Translations under genes and position numbers: made by a program
In this document: positions 26,798 through 44,866 of the stretch, piece by piece
Layout of the letters: each line of letters begins with the position of its first letter
How positions within the stretch are numbered: the first letter of the stretch is position 1
The notes under the pieces: model-generated
Database searches by the model: none
What the model was told of the DNA's origin: nothing
The model's input: only the letters and a program-made list of their open reading frames with translations
Source: Vespa crabro
Lineage: Eukaryota; Arthropoda; Insecta; Hymenoptera; Vespidae
NCBI RefSeq assembly: GCF_910589235.1
Contig: NC_060964.1
Coordinates: 7,829,207 to 7,893,206, forward strand
Direction: 5' to 3'
Length of the DNA stretch: 64,000 nucleotides

Positions 26798-26838
<41 letters not shown>

Positions 26839-27237
26839 ATCTTTTGACTTAAAGATGTCGTCGATCTTTTCATCGATCTTTAACGAAATTATTTTATTCT
26901 CGCCGAGCAACGTGATTCGAATAAAACGCACAAATAGATACAGGAAATCTATCTACCGAACTCTTCTTCTTCTTCTTCTTATTCATTTTCTTCGTTCTCA
27001 TACATATCTTTTTCAAAAGTTCCAATAAAAAAAGAAAAAAAAAAAAAAAGAACCATTATAATACTCATAGATCTTTCACGTTGCTAAAAGTACCGATTCG
27101 AAATAGAGATTTATCAGATATATGTATCGACAAATGAATAAGATGATCTCGTGAAATTTCGATATCGATCGACTGACAAATATTTTAGAAATTAGTATGG
27201 CATACCTAAACGTGCAGTATGTATGTGCTCTTCTCTC

Positions 27238-27299
<62 letters not shown>

Positions 27300-27921
27300 G
27301 CTCGTAGGTGGGTCCAATGAAGCGATTAAACTACTAGCCGGCATTCTAGACGAGCCATAGTGCCATTTGCTCCTATATGCGCATACCATAAGCGAGCTCG
27401 ACGATGACGAGGACGACGAGAACGACGAGGATGACAAGAGAAGAGAAAACGAGAGGATTGGAGGGGAGAGGAGAGGAAAAGATAGAGAGAGAGAGAGAGA
27501 GACATAGAGATTGACGGGTGGTCAGGGTGAACGTTTCGTTGCGTGCTCCGACTTGACGAGTACGACGCATATTGGATATGCTACAGGCTGGCGGGCCGGC
27601 CGATCAATGACGAGCATAACTATTATGCGTCGTTCTATTCGTGTGTTACGTGTGTATATGTGTCTGAATTGTTTGGAATAAGTAACGGATAAAGCATTTA
27701 ACGTTTAACGTTCAATATTTTCTTAAAATACTTCAGACAATTATTAAATTATCTATCTCAATTTTCCTTTTTTTTTCTTTTTTTTCTTTTTTTTTCTTTC
27801 TTCTTCGTCTAAAATCAATATTATACCTATGATTTTAATACTGTAATATTTTAATATTTATAATATTAAATTGAAATCTTTCGTGATATCAATGTACGTT
27901 TTTAAAGTTACATCGTATCAC

Positions 27922-27960
<39 letters not shown>

Positions 27961-28548
27961 ATGTATATGTGTGTGCTAATGCAGATTCGAAATATTTCGA
28001 AAGATAATAGAAGTTTCTAATCGTGCTGAAACATAACATAATTTTTCGTCAAATAACAAAGTTTAATATTTTAATCGTCATAATTCGTACGCCTCTTTTT
28101 TTTTCTTTATACATTTTAAATTCATTGACGGATAAAAAGTTTGTTACTATCGATATATCGCGTATATTAGAGCGAAACGTTTTACCTTGCACGTACATAC
28201 ATACATGTATTTAAATCGTAGGACAAATCCCTTGTATTTGCTCAACTAAAATTTATTTCACTCTACTCTTGTAGGAAACAATTATCTACGACGACGTATT
28301 ATCAACTCGTATCAAATAGACACGACTATTGTTAGCAACTTATTTCTACAGGCGGCTGGCCAAAATCATTCTCAGATTCAATAGTTACAAATCATTGCGT
28401 TTCGTACGAATTCCTATACGCGAATAATTTCACGTTGTAACCATACTCACGGTGAATATTGACATTTCGTTAAATGTAATCAAACGTGACGTATTAATAT
28501 ATCGTCCACGACATTTTTCCATCATTTTGAAAATATATTTACGTCGTT

Positions 28549-28586
<38 letters not shown>

Positions 28587-29360
28587 TATATGCATGCACT
28601 GTACGCGCTTAGTGTGGCTTCGAATTTCTTCATTTATCATATTATCGAATTCCTTCGATTATCACATTTCGAATAACATTTAAATGCTGAATTATTTAAA
28701 TCAAATCAATTAAGTTAATATTTATCATCGGCGAATCGAAAAATTTTCATGTTCGATCCTAAAAATACGAATATATTATAATCACGCCTGTTTTATTGGA
28801 TTTTATCGGTCGATTTTTTTTCTTTTCTTTTTTTTTCTTTTTTTTGGGAATTTTTCAAAAACGGAAGCCAGAAGATGAATTTTTCAAGAAACCGTTTAAA
28901 TCTTTGTTGGAATTTAATCTGCGAGATATTCGAATACAGATAGCAAGATCCTTCGTAGAATTTTTAAATTTAATCTTTCGCATAACTTTCGTCTATTCAA
29001 AGGAAATGGTATTCCACGGGACTTCGATCGGATTAAAAAAAGTAACTGACTGATGGCACGATTTCTAAACTATCGAATCGGCGCGTAACTCATTAATTAT
29101 TAACACATTTGTTACCATTTAAATGACTTTCGTTTCGAAAACGAATGATCAAGCTATGTATCTATAATATAAAGTGCATCGCGTTGATGTATGCGTACGC
29201 AAACTTTGAACATACGAAAATATACATATATAAATATAAAAATATACATATACATAAATATATAAATATAGGTAAAACAAAACAAAACAAAGCAAAAAAA
29301 AAATAAAAAATACGCGTTATATATACATATTATATACATAATTATATATATATATATATT
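26151..29360. other. Geneless stretch with microsatellites
   Basis: The stretch holds the GAAC array at 26157–26219, (TA)n at 26798–26835, (TC)n at 27231–27297, (GA)n at 27484–27501, (AG)n at 27924–27957, and (TA)n at 28549–28580. The segment 27300–27640 is less AT-rich and includes a run of GAC/GAG units at 27397–27435. No coding exon with supporting splice sites was identified. Confidence 0.6.
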
Positions 29361-29361
29361 T

Positions 29362-29470
29362 ACATACATACATACATACATACAACATACATACATACAT
29401 ACATACATACATACATACATACATACATACATACATACATACATACATACATACATACATACATACATAA
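29362..29470. repeat. (CATA)n tetranucleotide array
   Basis: About 26 units of CATA with one two-base slip near 29384. On the minus strand it reads as Tyr-Val-Cys-Met repeats. Confidence 0.97.
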
Positions 29471-29770
29471 ATACATACGAATATACATAACATATACATC
29501 TAAGAAGGAAAAGAGGACATAGCACGTGTGAGAAACAATATTGTAAGATAAAATAATAAGAAGATTGAACCGTCGTCGCGTCGAAATAAATGAAATTGAA
29601 CGTTATGGATATAACTACGAACTGTTAATAAATTGTAATATTAACTGATTCATTAATGAACTAAATACAAAGGAATTGAATTAGGTTACACGGACAACTC
29701 GTAGTCTGTCCCTATATTCGTCTCTGTTCCTATTTTCTTAAAATGCGATATTATTATTAAAAGACAAATA

Positions 29771-29843
<73 letters not shown>

Positions 29844-30437
29844 GCAATTACATAGATAGATATATATATACACATACGAAATACGCACATATACACAGGC
29901 GCGTATACGTTGAAAATAGCACGCAAAAAGAGAATATATGTATCTCTAATTCTGGCTGGATTTCAATGTCAATCGAAATGTTTATGCGAGAACCTAACTT
30001 CGAAGTAAACATGAAGAGAAGAATGAGGAGAAAAACGAGGAGAAGAAGAAAAAGAAGAAAATAAAAAGCAGAAAAGGACCAACATGGCGACCACCTTCAA
30101 ACAGGATAGAGGACAACGACGTTGACGAATAGAAAAAGCTGTGCTGTTTACACGATACTCGTTTAAGTGCAAACGCATTCGTTATCGTAGTTACGATGTG
30201 TCCGCACATACATACATACATACATGCATACACACACACACACACATACACACGCACGCACGTACGCACGCACGCACGCGCGACACGCAGACCCGCCCCA
30301 CAAACTCTGTCACGAATTTAACCATTGCATCGATCCAACTGCTGTTTACATGAAACTTTTTAGTACATAAACTCGTGCTTGTAACCTTTGCATCAATAAT
30401 AATTATAATAGTAATAATAATATTAATAATAATAATA

Positions 30438-30507
<70 letters not shown>

Positions 30508-30720
30508 CGATATATAACGTAACGTGAACAATTTCGAGAATAGTATACATATATAAATTAAATAAGTTAAATTAGCCGCGCGGTATGCTCAAAAAGTAGA
30601 TAAGAAGTCTTACTCTGTATATGCGCTTAAAAGATAAAAAGAAAAAGAAAAAGAAAAAGAAAAAGAAAAAAGATCTCGTTATTATATATATGCGTACATA
30701 TTATGTATATATATATATAC

Positions 30721-30771
<51 letters not shown>

Positions 30772-30959
30772 TGTATATTATAACATAGGTATAGAAAGAC
30801 ATGTATCGCGGACCGTGAAGGATTATTGAATGTGATGTTTCATATAGAACGTAGCTCGCAAGGTTATACGAATCGATAACTCGATAACTGGCGGAAGAGT
30901 CGATGTCGAAGAAGGTATCTTAGAAACTCTCGGCGCTGGCGCTTGTGAAAAGATGTATG

Positions 30960-30997
<38 letters not shown>

Positions 30998-31131
30998 AAA
31001 AAGAAAAGGAAAAAAAAAAGAAAAAAAAAGGAAAGAAGAAAAAAGAGAGATTTCTATCCGACTGTGATGAGAACCTTTTCATTCAAGAATTTTCCGTTCT
31101 TTTTCTTTCTCATCTTTTCCTTTTTCGTTTT

Positions 31132-31170
<39 letters not shown>

Positions 31171-32325
31171 TTTTGATTTTAGAACACAAGAGACATCGTC
31201 GGTGAGATTGAAAAGCGCATTCAAGTTGTCTAAATAATAAATTAAAAAGAAAGAAAAACTATGTTTAAGTGAAAAATCATATTAGATCGATCCAATTATT
31301 TTTCTTCTTTCACGTGTTCTCCTACAAAAAGATCTCGTAAGTATTGTAAGAAAGGAAAAAAGTGATAAGGAACGAGCTGAGAAATAAATTGGTTACATAT
31401 AGATAGAAAGATTAGGAAAAAAGAATATATATCTGTGTGTGTGTGTGTGTGTAATGAAAAGAAAAATAAAGAAATGAATTGGGTGGCTCTTCCGCTTGTT
31501 CGAGAATCGCCTGGAAGAAAGTGAATGGCCTCGAACGTGAAACGAACAAATTGCCAAACGCGATTTAAAGATAGATATATGCGCCTTCGCGTAAGTGCGA
31601 GAGTTTTACTCTCTGCATGTCTTGTTGTATTTATTATTATTATTAATAATTACGATGATAGAAATACAACACGAATAACGAAGTTGAAATTTCTAATCGA
31701 TCCTAACTTTGTACCATACGATTAAATTAATTTCATTCACATTGCGTATATTTTAATTAACAATAAGACGTAAGTACGCAGGATCGACGATTGGAAAAAC
31801 ATTCGTGACATTCTCGATCATTTTATCTTTTATATAATAAAATTTCCTTTGATCCCATCGAACGTTTCGTCAATGTTCGAGAATCACGAGCTTAATCATT
31901 TTAATAAACTCTTTTCATTTTTATATCCGTGAAACGGATTTATCGAACGATCTATGATATATCGATCATCAAAATGTGGATCGATCCTGTGCGATAGATG
32001 CCGACTGGCACCTCAATGAATTATAAATTATTTCATCGAGAATTATAATAAAAGAATTTTATCCGATAAACACTTATCGTTGTACTGAAAGACGTTCAAA
32101 TGATTCATCGAAGACGATCGATTATTCCTTTCTTTTTTCTTTTTTTTTTTTTTTTTTTTTTTTTTCTATAATGCAACATTTCAAATGCAATTTCTCCTTT
32201 GACTTCGATAAACAAAATTTACTATTATACTTATTATTTTATTAATATGGATACGCAAGCTCTACGATACAATTCGATATACGTATATTGAAAAATATAA
32301 ATATATATAGAAAAATACCTAACGT

Positions 32326-32377
<52 letters not shown>

Positions 32378-33223
32378 AAGAATAAACGAATTGCTAATAA
32401 CCAATGTAATTGCTAATGCAATTTAATTCTACGTATACTTTTCTTTGTGACGGGCGAGTATATAATATATTTTTAATGTGAAAATATATGATACGATTAA
32501 AAAATTTAAAAACAAAAAAAAAAATATGAAGGAGAATAGATAACAATCAAGAGAAATACATGTATAGTTTCTTTCTTTAAAATCCAGTATTGTCATAGAA
32601 GAATAATATAATAATCACTTTGTAAAACTTCGATGTAGATTATGAAGGTACTTGCTTATCCATATCGATCGTTAACCGGGCATTCGAGATAAATGTAATA
32701 ACGTGAGTTCATTTGGACTAACACACACAGATATTGTACTAACACACATAGATACAAACGCGAATTTGAAATTCATATTTCGAGTTAAACCAAACGAAAA
32801 TAAAACGCATTGAAATTTTCTTTATACGCCAATGAAAAAAAAAAGAAAAAGATGAACAAAAAAATTCATATTATAAAATTCGCTTCGTAATTTTTAATTT
32901 TATTCGCTCTTGTTACTTTCCACAAATGAAAAATAAATGAAAAATAAGTGAAAAATAAGTGAAAAATAAAAACATATACGGATAATAAATAAATCAAACG
33001 AAAAAAAAGAAAAAAAAAAAAAAGAAACAGAAAAATAAAATATGAGCAAAATGCGGAAGGAGTATTGCTGGTATTGCATGGAATTACTTTGTGCATTAAC
33101 AGTAACGTAGTAGTATTCGTAATATCTACAAGTACACTGAATTACATAAAGCCGCGCCGCCATCGTATTAATTAACATACAGTCAGTGCCAGGAAACACA
33201 CTGACATTGAGTGCATTAGCTCT

Positions 33224-33258
<35 letters not shown>

Positions 33259-34192
33259 AATAATTACACGAATATCGATCGTTGCGAAATATCGGTTGGA
33301 CAATTTATTCGTTTTTTCACCTTATGAAATGCATTGCGCTTATGATTATTATTTATTATCTATTGTGCATTGTTTTATTACGAGAGATATTAAACACTCA
33401 TTTGCAATATTCTTATTACTCGTATCACTATTAAATATGTATATATATATATATGTATAAATATATGTATATACACATATACATATATATACACACACAT
33501 ATATATATATGTATGTATTTATATGTATGTATGTATGTTTAGGGTGTACGTATATTTTCTATTAAAGAAGATAGGAAAATATTGAACGGCTATAATGAAC
33601 GAATAAAAATAAAAAAGAGAAATAATTGGACTTTGAATTGTGCCGTAAGAGAATAAAAATGAAAGCACGCGAATGAGAATTTTCGATAATCAATACCTTT
33701 AATTATTATTCCTTTTGCGAACGAATCTGTCCGATCTTCGTATATCTTCGTATCGTGCCAACACCAATACCACCATCAACCACACCATCACCTAATACAG
33801 CGCGATAATTACAATTTGTATAGCTAAACGAAATATACAGAAGATACGACTTCGCGTTAATTATTATTGTATGTATGTATGTACGCGTATTTAATGTATG
33901 TATGTACGTATTTATTAACTAATCGAAACAGAAAAAGAATACAAGAGAGGGCGTACATCGTGCAATATAATTCAACTTTTGTATCTTTACGTATAAATTG
34001 TGTAATTTATAAAAAGATAAAGAAAAGAAGAAGAAGAAGAAGAAGAAGAAGCGTATTATCTGTTAAGAATACGACATTTAGATGGAAAATAAAAATTGTA
34101 GTTGCGATAGTATGAGTTTATGAACGATCACAATGTTAACGATTAATAAATAATTAAGCGACTATGATTTAACAAAAGAAGAAAATTAAACA

Positions 34193-34223
<31 letters not shown>

Positions 34224-34660
34224 GAATAAAGAAAATAAAAATAAATAAAAGAATAAAAGAAAAGAAAAAAAAAAAAAAAAAAGAAAAGAAAACAAGAAAT
34301 AATAAATAATTACTATTAATAATTATAAGTTACGCTTATTAACGTTATTAATGTAAATTTTTCATACAGCGTAAATGCGACAAGTTCGTGAATAAATAAT
34401 ATATTAACGGAATAACCTAAGCTACATCCTATCGTGGTAATGGTCGGATACGTACTAACGCGTTTGTTTATATATTACCTATCCTATTCATAACGAATTA
34501 CGAGTACTCATTACGTATAATAGTTTCAAGGTGGTAGGTATACGAGAAATACGATAACAAGAAACAATGTATGTTTTGAAAGAGTACTTGGAAATATTAA
34601 TAACAGACTGAATACGAAGAAGTCATTTATAAACACACGAAATATCAGATCGGAGATGAC
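29471..34660. other. Geneless AT-rich stretch
   Basis: Main repeats: (TA)n 29776–29837, (CA)n and CGCA units 30206–30290, (AAT)n 30396–30505, (GAAAAA)n 30636–30669, (TA)n 30722–30765, a run of 33 A at 30964–30996, (TC)n 31136–31166, (GT)n 31434–31452, poly-T 32141–32165, (TA)n 32329–32370, (TC)n 33223–33256, and TA/TG mixtures 33437–33538. A (GAA)n lies at 34026–34051 and A runs at 34193–34216 and 34266–34282. The intervening sequence is AT-rich with no gene signal. Confidence 0.65.
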
Positions 34661-34662
34661 AG

Positions 34663-34846
34663 AAAACTCGAGAGTTGAGAATTCTTTCACGTACGTATGC
34701 TTAGATACACATAGTTACGTATAGAACAAGTTTATAAATGAAAAATCTAATCGTAAAACTCGAGAGATGAGAATTATTGGACGTACGTATGCTTAGATAT
34801 ACGTAATTACGTATAAAACGAGTTTATAAATGAAAAATCTAATCGT
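34663..34846. repeat. 92-bp tandem duplication, two copies
   Basis: Copy one (34663–34754) and copy two (34755–34846) have the same length and differ at only a handful of positions. Both start AAAACTCGAGAG and end AAAAATCTAATCGT. Conservation of length with no insertion suggests a recent duplication. Confidence 0.93.
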
Positions 34847-35637
34847 AAAGTTTCTTTCTTTTACGAGAAAAATATTGTTAGATGGATTATTTAAATTATT
34901 CGAAAATAAAATGATAATGTAAGAACATTGAGAATCTCGTTTAAATTTGGAGCTTTAATTTTTCTTCTTCTTTTTTTTTTTTTTTTCTTTTTCTAAGGCT
35001 TTTCATCACCCCCTAGTTTTGTAATGATTTACGCCAACAATCAATAAATACGTTATTCTTTAATGATTTTGATAACGTCTCATTTAAAGTGAAAGTTCAA
35101 GCGAGTACACGACTTTTCCGTACTGTTGAAAAAGATTTATTTTTTTTTTTTTTTTTTTTTGAGAAAAAAAAACAGAAAATCGTGTCAAAGAATAGCATTC
35201 TCTCGATAATAATTATTAGTTAGTTTATTAAAATTAAAATTTTGAAATAGCGAACGTTCGCCTAATATCAAGAAAAACAAACTTTTTGGAAATTTTGTTA
35301 ATCGTCGATTTAGTTTTCTTTTGAATTACAACGCATCGAAGCTCTTTACTTTTAAAAAGTGAAAACTTATAAATTAATATTTTCGATAATTTTTCAATTA
35401 TTTAAACGATTTTTAATGTACACGAAATAAAATAAATTAATATTTAAACAAAAGTACATTCGTTTAAACATTAAAAAGATCGTAAACGTCCGAGAAACTT
35501 AAAATAATTTTAATATAATATTTTTTGTCAATTTTATCCTTTCTTCTTCTTCAGAGATTATCGAGGGATAAAATTCATCATTGATTTTTACGCGAGAATA
35601 CGGGAAGGATAGGAAGAACACTTGCGCGCGTGTCGAT
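34847..35637. other. AT-rich non-coding stretch
   Basis: The stretch contains poly-T tracts at 34971–34986 and 35140–35160. Otherwise the sequence is unique and very AT-rich. Nothing else is supported. Confidence 0.7.
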
Positions 35638-36117
35638 TGGCACAGGCGTGGGTGTTCGTGAACGCGATTAAAAGTTTTATCGGAGATTTTCTTTTATTTG
35701 CTCGAAACATTCGTTTAGATTATCTCGCGAACGTAGATTTTACAGTGAAGTCGGAATATTTCTAACACTGGCGTGTGATGTCCGAACGCTATTAAAATAC
35801 CTTCCTATGAACTTTGTCGTATTGTTCGAAATTCAGGATACACGAACGGTATTATTTAATATTGGAGTATATGTAGCTGCCGATATTGCAACAATCCTGT
35901 TAACCATAAGCAAAGACTGACCAATCTCTAGATAGCATTAAAAGCTAGAATTTTCGGTTATCTTATATCATCTCAAATTTCAGCTTAGAATCATCGTTAT
36001 TCTAACACTCACGTGAGTATTCACGGGCGTGATTAAAAAATCCTACCGAGGATTTCGTTTTATTTGCTTGAAAATTCTATTGGATTATCTCGCAAACGCG
36101 GATTTTAGAGTAGAGTC
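35638..36117. repeat. Diverged local repeat cluster
   Basis: The segment 35640–35760 resembles 36001–36117. Shared landmarks in the same order are GCGTG/CGTGA, GATTAAAA, CGGAGATTT or CGAGGATTT, TTTTATTTGCT-GAAA, GATTATCTCGC-AACG, and GATTTTA-AGT-AGTC. A third, more decayed part (35761–36000) shares TTCTAACACT and ATTAAAATACCT. The identity of the best pair looks like roughly three quarters by eye. No coding capacity is seen. Confidence 0.65.
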
Positions 36118-36120
36118 ACC

Positions 36121-36236
36121 GTTAGCCCGTGGGTCTCCAGATGTAGCAACCTCCACGTGGTGAGACCTGGGTCGGTATTACTTGCTACTTATAGAAATTG
36201 AATCTAATGCAAGTACTACCGGGCGAATGGCTACAT
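36121..36236. repeat. Nested inverted repeats (candidate structured element)
   Basis: The inner arms GGTATTACTTGC (36174–36185) and GCAAGTACTACC (36209–36220) are complementary at 11 of 12 positions. The outer arms ATGTAGC (36141–36147) and GCTACAT (36230–36236) are fully complementary. GGTCTC (36132–36137) also pairs with GAGACC (36162–36167), and CCACGTGG is itself palindromic. The block is more GC-rich than its surroundings and directly abuts the repeat cluster. It may be the end of a decayed non-autonomous transposon or a structured RNA. Confidence 0.6.
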
Positions 36237-41519
<5,283 letters not shown>

Positions 41520-41780
41520 TCGTAACCGGTCGCTTAATTATGCGCTCGCGTGAACCTTTGTAAAGTGTCCAGATGATCCATCCAAAATCCCATCTTTGTA
41601 ATCCTATTTAATTATCCGTGGAAATTTAATTACATCTCTCGCGCCAGTCAAAATACGTACCTACTCTAATTAGAAACTAGAGATACGGAGGAGAAGGTCG
41701 AATCTCATCGCATAAGGGTTTCTCGTTAGAGGACATGCCGACTTCGTTGCGGGAATATAATGTAAATGCTTCATTAATTT
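41520..41780. promoter_or_regulatory. Candidate non-coding regulatory element
   Basis: The stretch is free of simple repeats and lacks a convincing reading frame. It contains homeodomain-type ATTA clusters: TTTAATTA at 41608–41615 and 41625–41632, plus TAATTAG near 41667. It sits between microsatellite blocks. Repeat-poor islands like this are often conserved enhancers, but no conservation data were available. Confidence 0.3.
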
Positions 41781-41863
41781 CGCTGATTACAGGCCACGAT
41801 GGATGTAAAAGAAGAAGAAGAAGAAGAAGAAGAAGAAGAAGAAAGAAGAAAGAAGATAAAGAC

Positions 41864-41897
<34 letters not shown>

Positions 41898-42715
41898 ATA
41901 GGGAAAAAGAGAGAAAATATAAGGAAAAAAAAAAGAGAGAAGAGAAGAAGAAAGAGAGAAATAAAAGAAAGAAGAAAAATAGCGTGTAGTGTCTCGTTGC
42001 ACCGGAAGCATGACTATCTCATTCTCTCTCTCTTTCTCTGTTTCTTACTACTTTCAAGCGTACTACGACGGCAAATGACGAAGACAAGCATTCGTTAAGA
42101 GAGTTCGCTTTTCTTTCTTACTGCTCTTCAGAGCGAGTTACCCGGTAGTAAGGAACGTAGCAAGTAGGACGAGTAGTCGAGAAACGTGTCTCTGTGCGTG
42201 GGATATTCATTTTGCTCGGTTGGAAATGGCTGTCCTCTCGAGGTATCTTTCTTTTTTCCTTTCTTTTTATTTTTTTTCTACATTCTCTCTCTCTCTCTCT
42301 TACGTACACACAGACACACACACAGACACACAAACAAGCACACATATATTTGAGAATATTAATGACGCTAAAAGAAAAGTAGGAAAAATTTTCTTCCTCT
42401 GAATATTTGGTAAAAACGGACCGATGAACCTCTGAGTCGGTACCGTATATTATTACAGATAAATCCTTTCCTCGATTACCTGAAAGTTGTTTGCCTGACC
42501 CGATCCGTTAGAAACCAAGGGAGAGGAGGCATAGTAACATTTTCTTCGCAACGTACGAAAGGTCGATGAGTTTTTCGCGAGGGTGTAATGTTGAAATGAC
42601 CTTAACGTCCGGCACATATACATAAATTAGACGAAACATTCCTTTGAGAGGTGAGAGAATAGTATTCCATAGACACCTTCGTCGGGAAACTCTCAGGACG
42701 TAGAAATATAACGTA

Positions 42716-42769
<54 letters not shown>

Positions 42770-42880
42770 GTATGTTTGAGAACGAAAGGATAATTCTCTT
42801 TGCCCTTCTCAATGGCCTAACCCCCTCCCCACTCTGACCTCCCACCCCACTTACCTATCCTACTACCATACCTTCACACA
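41781..42880. other. Non-coding, short tandem repeats
   Basis: The stretch holds (GAA)n at 41809–41843, (GATA)n at 41864–41897, (TC)n at 42283–42301 followed by (CA)n-like units to 42342, and (TA)n at 42715–42757. The segment 42400–42700 is unique sequence without a gene. Confidence 0.65.
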
Positions 42881-43170
42881 GTGTTAGTTATATGGTGAAT
42901 ATACGGAAGCCGTTATGGCCGTAGGGGGAATACGATTGTTTCACGATGGCATACGTAAAAGGGATGCCACGTACATACAAAGTACTCGGCACACGTTTCG
43001 CTCGGGCTTGTAACGATCTGCCAAATTGCACGATGTCGGAAAGCGGCCTGGAATATCTCCTGCGGTTATATAATAAGCTGGGGCTGCCTGAAATTAATTA
43101 ACTGCTACATGAATTTTGACTAACAAAGGCCACACCACCGGGGTACATCCGCGTGCAATAGTTACTCTCG
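42881..43170. promoter_or_regulatory. Candidate conserved non-coding element
   Basis: About 290 bases have balanced composition, no microsatellite and no long open frame on either strand. The core includes TTAATTAA (43094–43101), a GGGGCTGCC block just before it, and AACAAAGGCCAC after it. ATTA and ACAAAG are homeodomain and HMG-box type cores. Flanking DNA on both sides is low-complexity. Confidence 0.35.
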
Positions 43171-44293
43171 TTTCTACACTCTTCAAAAAAAACCTGTAAA
43201 TGAACAGAGAAAGAAAAAGCAAGAGAGAGAGAGAGAGAGAGAGAGAAAGGGAGACAAAGAGAGTGGGGGTAATAGAATACTACTGATAATAGCGACTCGT
43301 TTGATGATATTTTACCGCACTTTTCTCATTTATCCAATGATACAAGAAATATCAGGTTTACACATTGAATCGTTTCGCTTTATGTTACGAAAGTCTTTCC
43401 TGATGACTGTAAAGAAACGATGACGTTATAAGTAGATATATGAAAGGAGGAAGAGAAAGAGAGAGAGAGAGAGAGACAGAGAGAGAAAGAGAAAGAAAAA
43501 AAAATATAGAGAACGAGATGATTCGTCGAGGCTGACGAACCAAGCTAATTTCGCAACGTTTCTCCGAAAACAGAGTCATCGTTCTCTAATTTGCACGGAT
43601 ATATCGGGTCGTCCGAGCGAAGTATAATGTTGTTTGCTTTCTCTTCCTTTCTCTTTTCCCTACCTCCTTCTATCTCATCTCTTCCTCCTTTTAGTTTTCG
43701 TCATCGTTGTCCCGTAGGAGTTTAGATCGGTGTATTGTCGTTGGTAATAGAGCTATGTTCAAACGAGAAACTCGAATGAAGCTTTGGTCCGTACAAAGAC
43801 GCGAATTAGACATCATAAGGAATTAGTTTAGTCGTTGTTTATAGGATGCGGACAGATACTCGAACTATCATCTATCGAACGTTAAGTATTACTCGAACAA
43901 ATTAGAAAATGTCAACTTACTGAATAGATAGATAACGAGGAAAGATAAATGCGGGTTTGTACGATCGATATACACGGAGAGAACGATGATTAACCTTTTG
44001 AACAATGAATATCGCTATATTAACCTTTATAATCGTCATAACGACTAAGAACTACGATGTCCTTTATTTAACTTTGCAAACGTGCAAATAAATCAAATAG
44101 TAATTAATAGATCAAATAGTTAATGTAACGAGACCAGACCTAGATAATACGTGAGTATATTTACTTATATTCGTACATATTTACATGTGTTTATTCAAAT
44201 AGTTAATCGAATTCTGATAAGAAACAATAGTAGCAAGTAATAGGCAAAAACGTAAGATACTTTGAGTTCCGTTCAATGTGCAATTTTTCTTCT

Positions 44294-44349
<56 letters not shown>

Positions 44350-44478
44350 CCTCGTTCTATATCTTTCTCTTTTTTCAGTTTCTCTCCACAACTGCTGTAT
44401 CCGCATTGGCTAAGTTTCATCCGAGTAGAAGACCTAAGTACAAAGTGTAAGCGGTCTTTAAAAGAGAGAGCGAGACAG

Positions 44479-44516
<38 letters not shown>

Positions 44517-44831
44517 TGAGAAGTAAGCTTCGAAAGGTTCTCTTTCTCTCTTTCTCATCCTGGGAAGCAAAACTGTCGAGAAATCTGATACGATTCTCGC
44601 GGTATCGCAAAAAACTTCACTCCTCGTGAACTTTTCCGCTGGCTTCGACGAGAAGATAGTTTTCTATCATTTCAGCAAACCTTACTAGTTACAGACTTTG
44701 TAACGCCCAAAGGAAAGAAAGAGAAAAAAGATTGAATGAAGGTGTAGATTAGACACCCTATCGTTATCTACACCGCTTATTGTTCGAAGCTTTTGTGAAA
44801 TTAATTGAAAAGCGAAGTCTGCCCTTATCCG

Positions 44832-44866
<35 letters not shown>

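Noticed and set aside
30964..30996. 33-base A run as a possible retroposon tail
   Set aside because: No upstream body with SINE or LINE features and no clear target-site duplication.
36141..36236. 7-bp closing stem and internal stems suggestive of a tRNA
   Set aside because: The interior is too long, there is no T-arm B-box before the 3' arm, and no anticodon arm could be placed.
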